A stretch of DNA of 64,000 nt, from assembly GCA_963932465.1 (NCBI GenBank), contig OZ010800.1:94848807-94912806 (forward strand). Direction: 5' to 3'. The notes under the pieces were generated by a model. The model was not told the DNA's origin. It searched no databases and saw nothing but the letters and a program-made list of their open reading frames with translations. This DNA is from Maratus speciosus (lineage: Eukaryota > Arthropoda > Arachnida > Araneae > Salticidae). This document shows, piece after piece, positions 47,441-59,500 of the stretch; position 1 is the first letter of the stretch; each line of letters starts with the position of its first letter. A program made the position numbers and the translations under genes.

Positions 47441-47819
47441 AAAATGAACTGCAGTTTTTCTACAGAAGTGGAGTATTTTTCAGGTTTTTCTATGGTCAAC
47501 TGTGGATTTTCTATAGTGCAATCTCGACTGTAAAAATACTTTAGAAATTCTGCGGCTGATGTGGCGTGATTTAGTAGTTTTTTATTTCAAACATACTCTG
47601 TGCTATTAACTTTAAAAATACTATAGTTTATGTGAAGTCATCATAAACTTTTAAAGTAATGAGATTTTGCGTCTGTAGTCATCCTGCAGTATTGAAGTAA
47701 TTTTTTATCTCTAATTTTACCAGTTCGTCCTTTTCTGTTAGTGTTTAATTATTTTAGTTAGTGTTTAATTATAGGAATAAATTTTGTTATGTGTTAATCA
47801 GAGAAAAAGAAAATTTAGT

Positions 47820-48930
47820 TAAAATTGAATTTCAAAAATCCGGGAGGCGGGAGGGAATGCAGTTTTCGGTTACAACTCCCCCCCCCCCCAAAAAAAAAAA
47901 AAAAAACATTGTTTTTAACCTGACTTTACGATAAAGTTTAAATACATAAACATGAAAAAAATCGACCGAAAATTAACTACCAAGAGTGAGATATAGGAGT
48001 GTGAATCTCTCCCCAAACAGAAATTTCTTAGTTTCTGTTTAATTTTAAGTTATTCGGAATAAATAAATTTTACTATATTTGTCAAAATTGGAGAAAATAA
48101 GATAATTCCGTTAAGTAAATTTCAGACTTCAGCGATGGCAATGGGCCTTCCATCCCCCCCACCCCTCCTTAACGGATTTTTTTTATTTCTTTTATTTTAA
48201 AATATTGAAAAAGAATGAATTTTACTATGCATTTCATAAAAAAAAGAAAATTTAATTACTTAAATTTCAAAATCCAGGGAAGAGAAATGGCCTTTCTCCT
48301 ACACCCCGCGCACAACTAATATTTCTGATATACTGCCCCTTTTTTTTAAGTTTCTACACATAAATAAATTTTACTATGTACAAAATCGGAGAAAAGAAAA
48401 TTCAGTTACATATATGTTTCAAAATCCAGGGAGCGGCAATGACTCCCCTAGGTTCCCCTCTTTTAACGGAAATTTTTTGGTTGCCTTAATTTTTAAGTTA
48501 CTCGCAAAGAATAAATTTTACTATGTTTTTCAAAACAGGAGAGAAAAAATTGGGTTACTTAAATTGATATATCTAGGGAGGGGCAATTGGCCTCCTATGC
48601 CACCTTCCTCTAAACAGAAAATTCTTGGTTCCCTTTTTTTAAGTTACTCGATAAAAATATGTTTTCAAAATAGGAAAAAAAAAAATTTAGTTTGTACAAT
48701 TTCAAAATCCAAGGAAAGGCAGTGGGCCTCCTATAGCACTCCCTCAACTGAAACTTTTTAGTTCCTCTTTTAATTTAAGTTACTCGAATTAAATAAATTT
48801 CACTATTTCAAAATAGGTGAAAAAAAATTAGTTACTTATATTTTTAAATCCAGGGAGGAACAAATGACTGTCCTATGACATCCCGAGCCTCCTCACTCAC
48901 CAGCCCCTTAATGGAAAACTTTTTTTTTTT
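47820..48930 (+). repeat. ~143-bp tandem array, about eight units
   Basis: Units contain TTTCAAAATCCAGGGAGSGG, a GGCCTCCTATGCCAC-like block, AACGGAAATTTTTTGGTT-like words, TTTTAAGTTACTCG and AATAAATTTTACTATG. Unit points lie near 47841, 48133, 48272, 48423, 48572, 48705 and 48849 (spacing 133-151; a degenerate unit lies between the first two). A 115-codon frame at 48414-48761 is simply the repeat read through. Confidence 0.85.
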
Positions 48931-49827
48931 TTATTACCCTTCAGTTTGAAAGCAAATGTATTATATGTCTCACCTACATACTACTAATTTTTCAGTAGTA
49001 TAAATGATGCCAGTTTATAGAAACAAATTATTAAAGTTCTGTCATTATTGTAAGTATTCAGGGTGCTTTGCTATCTAAAGTTCCGCAACTTTTGTCTAAT
49101 ATAGTAGATACAATCAGTAGTAATTTAACTACTTCACCCTTAAATTCCCAGGAAGAAAAAAGAAATGTTACGGAAATTTTAGAAAGGAGAAATAAGGTAC
49201 TTTTCCGTTAGTCGGGCAGCAATGATAATTCGCCATGTACTGTATACGCTATTTATGTTTCTTATATCCTTTTTATCAATTTTCAATTATTCCACTTTGA
49301 TATATAGCATTTTGGATGATCTATTCTTATGGTATCATAAATGATTTCATTTGTTAAAATGGTTTATTATTACAGAAAGTTTGACTATATGCATATTATA
49401 TATATAATGTTATATATCTACATTATATATATATATTCAGTATATCCCACTGGTTGGTGATCAGTGCCACCCAGCTAACAGAAAAGTACCAAAAATACTT
49501 TGAAATCTATGCAGCAGCAAATTTATTAGATCCATGTTACGGGGCAATGTTTGTCCAATGATATGACATGCCTAATGCTTATGATTTCATCACAAAAATT
49601 AAATTGGAAACTAAAAAAGTTCTTTTTTTATATATGATAGTAATATATTTCTTATTTTAATGAAAGTTATAAAACAGGTTTATTTTATTTTACAGGTTTA
49701 TTTTTAGGTGATTTCCAAGTATAAAAATTGCTTTGAACAAAATTTTGCACAGGAAATTGAAAACATTTTCTTTGAAAAGTTTATTTGTATGCATTTATAT
49801 TTATTATAATTTTGTGAAGGGTTCTTT
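48931..49827. other. AT-rich DNA, nothing recognised
   Basis: TA tracts lie near 49396-49440. CCACCCAGCTAACAG near 49469 echoes ACCCAGCTAAAAATG near 47445 in the same orientation, but no element can be defined. Confidence 0.4.
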
Positions 49828-49979
49828 CAGTGTTGAATTCAGGCGGTGGCCCATGGGGGGGGATGTCCCTCCCCGAAGATTTGAGAGTTTGTGCTTTCAA
49901 TGGTCAAAAAGTGCAATCCCCCCCCCTCCCGTGAGCCACAGAAATCCCTCCCGGAGAAAAGTGTCTGAATTCAACACTA
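49828..49979 (+). mobile_element. hAT-type MITE, short copy, with 8-bp duplication
   Basis: The left end is CAGTGTTGAATTCAG and the right end, complemented, is TAGTGTTGAATTCAG. The flanks are GGTTCTTT (49820-49827) and GGTTCTTG (49980-49987), an 8-bp target duplication with one mismatch, the hallmark of hAT transposition. The 152-bp body is GC-rich with C and G runs and matches the element at 36327-36571 on the opposite strand. Confidence 0.82.
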
Positions 49980-49987
49980 GGTTCTTG

Positions 49988-51950
49988 AATACACAAGTTC
50001 TTAAACAGATTTCTGCTTAGAAATAATATTTTCCACATAGTTTTCATGTGGGAGTTTGAATATAAAAATAAATATAATGAAAAGTATAAGAATGTAGTTA
50101 AAAATTTTTGAATATATTATTTTATAAATGATATTTCAATTTGGAAAAAAATGAAAAATAACCCTTCGGGGGGAAAAGACAGTTTTTTTTCACCAAACTT
50201 CTGTTTTTTTACTGAACATTCCAATCTCTACAAGACACTCGATCTTTATTAAATAATAATACTGTTTTGAAGACATTTTATTATAAAATCTGAATTTGAG
50301 CGAGCACTTGAGAACTCCCCCTCACACACACGCACACACCTTTTAAAGTAAAATAAATATTTTAAAAAAATTAAGTTCAAAGCAAATACACATTTTGAAG
50401 CTAATTGGTGCTAAAACTTTAGACCTATAACTTTATTGCTTAGCTGAATATGGAAAGAATAGAGAGAAATTGAATTGTGTGAAAGCTATTCAGGTTTTGA
50501 TTACAGTTGCGCCACCCATTCTTTATATTAAAAAAAATAATAATACTCTTTTCAAGATTTCTTTTTCTTAAGGGCTAGTTGAATAACTGGAAAAAAGCCC
50601 CCCTACCCCACACTCCTTTCTTTAAGCAAAACAAAATAAATATGACTTTAAAATTCAAAACAACTATTATACATTTCAAAATCAATCATAATATCTGTTA
50701 AAAAATCTCATACATAACTTTATTATTGAATATGCAAAAATCACGCACACACATATATATATAGAGAGAGAGAGAGAAAATTTAATGTATAGTTAAAAAT
50801 GTGCATTATAGAAAATAAATTACCATTATGTAAATTATATACAGATTGTAGATAGTTCATTCAAATAAAATACTTAGAGAGTAATTTTATTTGCATTTAA
50901 ACAATAAAATTCTTGACATAGTAATTTATTTTCTTTATTAAATCAGACTGAAAATACAAGTAATTGAAGCCTTCTTAAAGTCATATAAATTGGAATAAAA
51001 TTTACTCTACTGAAAAAATTAATTTTTTTTTAAATCACAAATCCACTAACAGCGATAACTTAAAAATGTTAGGAGTTCCCTGAGTTTGCCTTATCTTTAC
51101 ATGAAGAACACAGAATAATTTGATAAACTGTAGAAATATGCATGAAAGTTTGGGCCCGGGGATGTAGGATGACAATTGAGCATACAAGAAAAATTACTGC
51201 TCTCATGTATTAATATTGTTGCAATATTTAGAGAAAATTTGTTCGAATTTCCTTGTCAAATATCTATAACTCCGTGTAGTCAAACCTGTATATAAAAAAT
51301 AAATAAATAAATAAATAAAATAAATAAAAAAAACATGCAAATGCTAATGAGTTAATAAATTTGGCAAATGAATCTTTATATATATATATATATATATATA
51401 CATAAAGATGCATCAATTATGCATAAAGTGACACCTTTGCAAAGTTTGATTTTCTTATAACACTTTGAATCTTATAATCATTCATAGTATTATTTTGTCT
51501 GTTTCAAAACCAATAGATCAGTTTTTTTCATGGTATCTTTTTCAAATAAAAATAAAAAAATAAAATAAAACAGTAGGGGAAAAAATTACAAAAATCACAC
51601 CACAAATGCAAATTTTATTAAAATGGACAATATTTATATACATTATTATACAGAGTAAAAGAGGAATTAAATACAAAAAAAGAAAAAATCATGCGTCAAG
51701 CATCAATAATGAAATTACTTCCAGCACATTCATAATAATTTAACAAAAGTTTACTGTTTAATAAGTTGAAATACGATGTCTAATTGAACATTTGGAAATG
51801 CATTTAACACATTTGAAAACCCAATTTCAGCAATTCTCATCCCTGCAAAGCAGGATATGCTTGAAAGTGTGACGTACGTCACAGAACATTTCAAAATCTC
51901 ACTTTCAACAAACGTTGCCATTCAATCAACGAAAAAAGTACAAAATACGT
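49988..51950. other. AT-rich DNA with microsatellites
   Basis: A TA/GA microsatellite lies at 50748-50778, an AAAT repeat at 51294-51325 and a TA repeat at 51378-51403. No gene was recognised. Confidence 0.5.
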
Positions 51951-51954
51951 TAGT

Positions 51955-53460
51955 CATTCGGCCGTCAGAAAAAAATCGTGAAATTCTTCAATTGTTGACT
52001 TTAAAAAGATTGTAAAATTCATCAACTGGTCTCGGGAAAAACACAGGCAATTCATCAATCGATCATGAAGAAAAAAAATCACCTAATTCATCAGCTGGTT
52101 ATGGAAAAACATACAAAATTCATTAAAGAGTCACAGTAAAAATGCACGATTTTTGCCAATCTGTCAAAAAAAATAAAAAAATAAAACAAAACTGCAAAAT
52201 TTGCCAATTGATAGAAGTAAATATCATCAAAATCGCCAATCGCTTGTGGCCAAAAAAACACTAAATTCGTCAATGGATCACTGTTAAAAGCTGCGAAATT
52301 TGCTGATTAGTGGTAAAAACATATTGCAATTTTCTCCAATTGGTCACAAAAAAAGCTGCAAAATTTCCCAATCAGTCAACAAGGAGAATATCGCAAAATT
52401 CTTCAGTAGATTGCCAGAAAAAATCAAAAATTCATTGATTAGAAACCACATGATTTTTGACAATTGGTTGCAATAAAAAAAAAAAAAATGCAAATGGGTA
52501 GAAAGAAAATATTGCGAAGAACGTCAATTGGTCACGGGTAAAAATATGCGAAATTCATCAGTGGATCGATCGCCAGGAAAACTGCGGAATTCGCCGATCA
52601 GTAACAGAAAAAACCACGATGTTCTCCAATCAGTCGCAGAAAAAAGCTGCAAAATTTGCCTATCAGTACAAGGAAATATGCGAAATTCACCAATTGGTCA
52701 TGGGTAAAAAAATGTGAAATTTGTCAGTGGATAATCGCAAATTCATTTCATCGATTGGTCTTTTTGACAATCAGCTGCAAAAAAGCAACAAAATTTTCTT
52801 TTTGGTAGAAAGAAAGAATCGCGAAATTCGTTTATCAGTCGCAGCTAAAAAAAGGCGAAATTTATTGATCAGTCACAGAAAAAACCTCGAGATTTTTGAC
52901 AATTGGTTCTAAGAAAAATCAACAAAATTTGCTGATTGCAGAAAGAAAATATCTCTAAATTTGGCTATTGGTTGCAGGTAAAAAAAAAAAAAAAAAAAAT
53001 TAACTGATCCGCGGATCGTGAGAAAAAATCATGAAATTTGTCGATTAGCTGTGGAAAAAATGCACAATTTTTTTCTAATCTGTCGAAAGAAAACTCGGCA
53101 AAATTTGGCAATCAGTACAAGGAAAATATCGTGAAATTCGCCAATTGGTCATGGGGAAAAAAAGTTTAATTCATGGATCAGTTAAGTGAAAAAAATAGCA
53201 ACTTTTGCCAATCGGTTATGGGTAAAAAAAAAAAAAAAGAAAATCGTCATTAAATTGTTAGAAGATATCTCAAAGTTCTTCAAACCATCGTGTAATTTGA
53301 CAATCACTTGAGAAAAAAAATCGTGAAATTCGCCAGTTGGGGAAAAAAATCTCAAATATTTCGAAAATCATCAATCGACAGTGGGAGAAAACTGGGAAAT
53401 TCATCACTGAATCAGGATAAAATTCCGATTTTCAGTTAAAAAATTGTTCATAATTTCACA
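51955..53460 (+). repeat. Degenerate ~31-bp minisatellite, array A
   Basis: Dozens of loose units follow the pattern AAATTCGCCAATTGGTCGYG plus GRAAAAAAT. Spacing is usually 28-36 bases. Units are highly diverged but keep the order AAATT(C/T)G(C/T)CAAT, a TCGCGG/TCATGG core and an A run. The A run expands locally (52981-53000, 53226-53238). It is the same family as the arrays at 60365-63665 but of the CAATYGGTC subtype. Confidence 0.8.
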
Positions 53461-54300
53461 AAAACGGGACACATACATCCTGGATAGACCCATGAATAAG
53501 GTACAAGAATATTTTTCATATTTATCAATCGAAGTAAGCAATGAAGTCAGAGGGATTAAAGTATTTTCAGTTAAAGTGTCAAAATATTTATTGTTATAAT
53601 TAGTTCAGATACTGGTCATATTATTTGATCAATATATCAATCACTAATATATGGGATACAGTAATTTTCAGGTCTTAGCAACTAATAATGAAACAAACTT
53701 GTGAATTATGTAAGTAACTCGCCACTGAAAATGCTTTTATATTAAATTGATTTAAGATTAAGAAGAGAGCTAAAGATTTAACTTGCAAAAAGGAAGTGAT
53801 CATTAAAAAAAATTAAAAATGGGATAGCATTTATCATTATTTTTTGACAATGCACCATGAATAGATAATATTTTTAATATGTACTGTACAGTTGCATTTA
53901 CTTTCATAAAACAATATTTTGAATTATGAAAATTTAACATTATTAAAAGGTAATTTTAAAACTGACATGAATGATGACCTTTCTTATAATATAAATGACG
54001 AATTTTATTCTTAATTAGACTGTAAATATCAATGTTAAAAAAAAACTGATTTAAACCAAACAACCCTGTATTAATTGCATGAAAATCCGAGCATATTTAC
54101 GAGAGTTAGAGCATGGACAGACAAACAGACAAACCAAATTCATAAACAACTTTCAATTTAGTTGAAAATTGTTAAAAAAAGTATTATATTTTAAAAGCAG
54201 ATTAGACAGTATTATTTATAAATTTAAAAGTTAGACATATCAAAAAATAAAAATGGTGATCAATTTTTTCATACTCTCATACTATTCTATGTTTTAAAAA
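53461..54300. other. AT-rich DNA, nothing recognised
   Basis: A GGACAGACAAACAGACAAAC stretch lies near 54115. No paired termini were found for the transposase gene that follows. Confidence 0.5.
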
Positions 54301-56712
54301 TCAATACTCTGCTACATTTATTGGTATGAAGTATGTGATATCCTTTTCAGTGATAGGCAAAGTCATATATTTGTTTATCACATTTATAGGTCTAAACGCT
54401 ATAGCTTTACTTTTACACTGAGCATCATCATCTGTTACAGTCAATATATTTGTGCAGAGAGGTCCAACATGAGGAGAAGACATCATAAACTTAGTGACAG
54501 GAATGTCCTCCCCTAAAAATAACACGTCGCCATTTAAAACTACAATATGATGGATTTCAGCACATTTTTTGTTTGCTAATGATACAGCATAATCAGCATG
54601 AGCAAATTTCGACGAATAATTTTTGGAACTAAAAATGCGGCCTGAATAGAAGATCCTTTTGTAAAATTGTACACTGGACAGTATGCATTCATCTCCCAAT
54701 AGCTTCTTAATTGCTCTTTCTTGGGTTCGGAGCAAATTGTGATGTTTCGGCTTTCCATATAAGATGCATCCATTTATGGCAGTAGCCTTTTTTTGTGACA
54801 GTATGGTTTGACGTCATCTCTTCAATAAAATTTAAAATCTGAGGATTTCTTATCTCTTGTTTGGATAAGAGAACTCCAAGTACAAATTTACTAGTATAGG
54901 CTGAAGTAATCTGCATTGGTACAGATTTTGTTCCATGATGCAGCATTTTTAATTGACCAATTGCATCTTCAAAAATGAAACAGGAATTTGCCCACAGAGG
55001 ACCCCAAGCCTTTACAGTAGCAGACAGATGGAGCAACAGATGAATATTGTAAGACTGCTCTGCTACACCACAGATGTCTTTAACACCTGAAACAAATAGC
55101 TTTAAACAGTCGTCTGCTTTTGCGACATCATCTGGGATAATATTTGTGCCCAAGAGTAATGTTACGCCATGAACAAAGAGAAGCCAATGTTTATACACAT
55201 TAGGGTTCAAAATATTTTTTAGAAGTGCAGGTGACGTTAACAAGAAAATTCGCCATTCAGATGCTTTCCAAAAAGAAATGTCCTTGGTGGTACGTAATGT
55301 ACAGGTAGCTTCATGTGGTAGCTTCAGATCCTTTATACGCATGTCTAGCATTCGAATATTTTGGGCATTTAGAGAATAAAGGGACCCAGAACTCTCTGCA
55401 AAAAGACATACAAGTTGACGAGTTACTCCAAGAAGCACACAGTGCTTATAGTCTGGAATGAAACCATCAATCATATTAAAATTTGGATATAATTTCATTA
55501 AAATTGAAGTACCTTTAACACCTCTAACTGCTTTACCAATGGACAGTGCATTTTATGCATTTTCAACACAATTGGCAAATGTTCGTTTTTCAGCAGCTTG
55601 TCCATTGAAAGGATATATCCGGCAATGTCCTTTGCCCTTCAATACTCTTTCCCCCTCTTGTTCGCAAAATCCACAGCCAAATTTTCCATTAAACTGCTTA
55701 AAAGTTTGCATGGAACAACGAGCTGGTGCATCACTGCTACATATCAAGGTAAAAACTTTAGTTGTTTTCAATGTAGCCTTTCCATGCTTAATGTCTTTCC
55801 ATTTTAGACCATCCTTATGTAATATTTGGAGTTCTTCTGTAAATGGAATCAAAAATTCATTCATTATGGGCTTCTTTTGGCCGAACCACAAGCCACACAT
55901 CATAATATTTCTTTTTCTGTCTTGAGGTTCAAGTTCATTAATAATGACTTGAATGGGCCAAATATCATATTTGCTTTTTCTGTAAAGTGGTATCCCATCC
56001 ACATTAATTTGAACAGACAGAGTATTTGAATCACGTAAACCATCAATAGTACGATATAAATCCCCATCCATGACATCTCTGTAAGTGGCACAATTGTCCT
56101 GAAATTTGGATTTGAAGATGGAAATATTATTCATGTGATCCTCATTTTCAAGTTTCATTTTTAATTGATATGAGAGTGGCATATACATAAAAAAAATGAC
56201 CTTCCTTTACCAATTCATCACTAACAAAAGGTTCTGAACATGTTAAACATTTATCAAGTTCATTTTCACTACTGAGTTTACAAATATAACTGTCACAATG
56301 AGGGCAATAAAGGTGTATTTCACATAAATTACTAATTGTTGATGTGCCTTTATAGAACATATATTTAGTCTCTGGTAGATTAGAAGGTGGCAAAAGATTT
56401 TTTATTAACTTCAGCAATCCATCAACACAAGTTTTTGACAGGTTGAATTTAAAAGAGTAAGCTAAAATGCTTACAAATGCTTCCAAAGTTGTAACATCTT
56501 GCCGATTCATAAAGTGGTTTGTTGGCATTTTTAATGTGTTCTCCTAAATCATCTTCTATTGAATAACTATCTTCAAATGAATTTTCATCTTCAATGTCAG
56601 ATTCTGAATTTTCGGATAGAATACTACTATTAAGACTGGATTCACCACTTGTTTTATTTTGTATTTCACATTCTTCTGATTCATAACTTGATTCATCATT
56701 ACTACTCGTCAT
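54301..56712 (-). pseudogene. Tnp2/Transposase_21-like (CACTA/EnSpm-type) transposase, broken
   Basis: Five overlapping minus-strand frames form one protein of about 800 residues. The order is: an acidic Ser/Glu-rich N-terminus from the ATG at 56712; PLYESA, then a frame change near 56505; DVTTLEAFVSILAYSFKF; and a zinc-ribbon-like CPHC...CLTC. An insertion in an eight-base homopolymer (56190-56197) shifts the frame before YMPLSYQLK. Next come the catalytic-type blocks INVDGIPLYRKS and ICSSDAPARC followed by FNGKFGCGFC, then an in-frame TAA at 55553-55555. The same frame resumes with VRGVKGTS and MIDGFIPDYKHCVLLGV. A seven-base homopolymer (54788-54794) shifts into NGCILYGKPKHHNLL and the C-terminus at 54301. 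DGxPLF/Y, DSxAR-like, GFC and DxxHCVLLGV motifs are those of animal Tnp2-type transposases. Sparse, homopolymer-type lesions suggest recent death or, less likely, assembly errors. It would act in the nucleus as a DNA transposase. Confidence 0.75.
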
Positions 56713-57292
56713 TTTAGCATTTTCATCACGAACGTTATTTACATCAGATAGCGCATCTGATCTATAACGACTGAAAGTACGAATCAGTAAGGATTAATTT
56801 TTCCATAAATATTTTTTGTACTTTTTTGACATTTTAAAGATCTAATATAACATAATATGACAAAATAAGATACAACTCTGATATAACAAAATAAGTAGCG
56901 TGAAAACCCAACAATAGCAAGAAGCAACGCAATATAAACAATTGTGAGTCACGGTTGCGGCTACACCCTTTTCTGCAAGATGCTAATTTTCTAATTTTAC
57001 AAATTTTACAATGCATAAAATATCTGAAAAAAAAATAATTAATTTCAACAATTCAAACTCAAACATTCATATAAACAACAGAAATTTTTTCAACAGTTGT
57101 AAATTTAATTTTTTGGACAGGATGTCAGATGAAAAATAAATATAAATGCATTTTTAAATATACATCGGAAAAGGCTGGTTAAGTAGAATTATAAATATTT
57201 TTTTCCAATATTGCATTATTTGTTATTTTATTTTGGATTATTTCTTATTTTATTTATGATGAAATAGATTTGGCCAGAGATCCAGATACATT

Positions 57293-57406
57293 TTCGCTGT
57301 TAGCGAAACGAGATAGGCCAATCAGAAGCCTGTATATTTGCAAACAATGAAAAGGTCGCAAAAATGCAGGCTTCTGATTAGTAGATCTCGTTTCGCTAAC
57401 AGCGAA
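57293..57406. repeat. Hairpin with 40-bp arms between divergent frames
   Basis: The left arm 57293-57332 and right arm 57367-57406 are reverse complements at 36 of 40 positions, with a 34-base loop. Each arm starts with its own small palindrome TTCGCTGTTAGCGAA. The block lies about 580 bases upstream of the minus-strand transposase start and about 190 bases upstream of the plus-strand exon. It could be a subterminal or promoter-region element of the transposon, or an independent small MITE. Confidence 0.8.
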
Positions 57407-57592
57407 ATATCTATCTTGATCATTGCCTTTTCGTTTGTCTCGCAATAGTGAAGAAGAATACAAATTTAATCTTTGACAATGGCAACATGCATTACGCGCA
57501 CGCTGTTTTGAAGATTAACATTAACGCTAGCATATCGTGCACCGTTCTAGCTCTATTTCATACGTATTTTATTTTTTCAACATTAATTAAAC

Positions 57593-57788
57593 ATGGAATT
57601 AAACAGAAATTCGTTTGTTCTTGTTTATTTCCATGAAGAAAAAAGATATTCAACTCTAAAACTAAAAGATGCGTTAAAACCTGCCGATTTTGAATTGATA
57701 AAAGATTTGAAATCATGGGATAGAAAGAAGTCTCTGGAAATAAAATGGGGCCATGAAATGTTCCCAGCATATTGTCTACAATTCGGAG
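57593..57788 (+). CDS. Candidate first exon of an unknown protein
   Basis: From ATG at 57593 about 65 codons read through to GGAG, followed by GTAAGT, a consensus splice donor at 57789. The translation is charged and well behaved (MELNRNSFVLVYFHEEKRYS at the start, then LKPADFELIKDL, RKKSLEIKWGHEMFPAYCL), unlike random AT-rich frames. Its style, a short beta-rich segment with an EIKWG word, recalls the N-terminal module of some transposon-linked BEN-domain proteins, but I cannot name it. Past the donor the frame continues as AT-rich low-quality sequence, which supports an intron. No second exon was found; the hAT MITE at 58062 lies in the downstream region. It may be a second gene of the Tnp2-like element, transcribed divergently. 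Confidence 0.5.
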
Positions 57789-58061
57789 GTAAGTTTAGAT
57801 ATCTTATTTTCAAACTGTCTTTTGTATGCCATGTTTTATTATCATTTATTTTGCATTTCGGAACAAGTTCAATATCCTGTTCTGTTAGTTTTGCGGATAA
57901 ATGTATCGATGTGGTTATTGATATCATTAGACATTGAGGTTGTTTTTATGTAATATAAGTATAATATAATAAAAATAGTACATATTTATACAAATATTGT
58001 ATTTTTTTAACACGTGACATATATAACGATAACGATTATTAAAGAAACATATGGTTATAAG

Positions 58062-58447
58062 TAGAGATGCAACGAATATTCGGCCTGTGTGCCGAATATT
58101 CAGCTTCGGCCGAATATTGAGTCCATTATTCGGCCTTGGCCGAATAATACAGTAATGTTTTTATATTTACACAGGGTAACTTTTTAATTTGACAATTTAT
58201 ATTCATCATGTATAACGAAAATTGTATTTGAAATTAACTAACACTTTTTTTCCCATTAACTTTCATACTCCGAATGGGTTTTATCTACCCATTTTTATAT
58301 AAGAGGCTAATTTAGGAATCATGTTAAAAAAATTTTATGCTGTATCAGTAAGTACAAAAAGTATCTGCTTGTAATAAGCTAACATAATCTGTTAAATTTA
58401 AAAATAATCAATTCAAAATTGTTTTACTACAGCTGTACAAGCAAATT

Positions 58448-58483
<36 letters not shown>

Positions 58484-59165
58484 CATAATGGGAAGTTTAA
58501 CATTTATCCCTTGTTACATAAAAAAATATTTCTTTCAATAATATTTTGAATTATGCCTATAAAGAACTCTAGTGCTATCTGCTGACAGCAAAGAAAAAAA
58601 AATAATGATAAATAATAAATGATAAAAATGGTTTTTGCTAATTGTGAGCTTTATAAAGTCTACAATGGTTTCTTTCCATCATTTTAGAGGATATTCCTTT
58701 CATCCTTTCTACCAGTGGTTTTTCTCAAGATATTAAGATTTCTTATTTTTTATTTTATTTCATCTGAAATTTGAAACTTATGTTTCCTAGTACTTTTCAA
58801 ATTTTGTCATTATTTTAAAATGTAATGACACACATAATATCTATTAAAATGTAACTAGACAGTACCTGATGAGGAACTTTTGCTAAGAATTTTTTTTTCT
58901 TTGGGGGCGGGGGAGGGGGGTTGAATTATATTATTGAGGCAATTTTTAGGCCGAACATAGCCGAATATTTTTTCAGAGTAGAATAATACTTGTAAAAATT
59001 AAAAATTTGTAATGAAAACAATACTTTTTAATTGTGAAATAATACAAGAATTGTGCATATATTGCATACTATATTTTGTTTTTAGGCAAAAATAAGTTCA
59101 TTATTCGGCTGTAACGTAGCCGAATATTCGGTTATTCGGCCAAACCACTATTCGTTGCATCACTA
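58062..59165. mobile_element. hAT MITE/non-autonomous element with perfect 8-bp duplication
   Basis: The flanks are GTTATAAG at 58054-58061 and 59166-59173, identical. The terminal inverted repeats are TAGAGATGCAACGAATATTC on the left and, complemented, TAGTGATGCAACGAATAGTG on the right. Subterminal regions are full of direct and inverted CCGAATATTCGGC words (58081-58145, 58950-58970, 59105-59145). The interior is AT-rich with a 31-base T run and has no transposase. Eight-base duplication and TAGRGATGCAAC ends place it in hAT. Length is 1,104 bp. Confidence 0.93.
58450..58480 (+). repeat. T31 homopolymer inside the hAT element
   Basis: An uninterrupted T run in the AT-rich core of the non-autonomous hAT element. 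Confidence 0.8.
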
Positions 59166-59500
59166 GTTATAAGTATTTAAAAATCATGTTTTTCCACTGT
59201 CTTGAAAAATTTGGCAAGATGCTAAAACGGGGTTTTGGCATTTTGGATTTCCTTGTCAATCGCGCCAACCAGAACAGGATACAGAACTCTTCCCAAAATT
59301 TATTGCATCCAAATATGTTTATAATGTTAGAAAAGTTATATTTTAAGTTACTAGGTTTTATTAAAATGACTAGACTGCATATGAATTTTATCTTGTAATG
59401 TAGTATAAAGGGTAGATGTGTCAGATATGGATACCCTTCAACGTTTTTAGTTTATAAAAAAAAAAGTAACTGATAACAATTTAGCTTTTATTATTATTTT

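Noticed and set aside
48414..48761. 115-codon plus-strand frame
   Set aside because: It lies wholly inside the 143-bp tandem array and its peptide repeats with the array. Not a gene.
47445..49485. Element bounded by ACCCAGCTAA words
   Set aside because: The two words are in the same orientation and no inverted pair or target duplication was found.
51955..53460. CRISPR array with ~31-bp repeats
   Set aside because: Units are highly degenerate and head-to-tail without constant repeats or unique spacers. No cas genes are present.
55458..56029. Plus-strand frames of up to 155 codons
   Set aside because: They are antisense to the Tnp2-like transposase, whose motifs are on the minus strand.
57593..57937. 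114-codon continuous frame as a complete gene
   Set aside because: The sequence after the GTAAGT donor at 57789 loses coding character, so only the first ~65 codons are supported as an exon.
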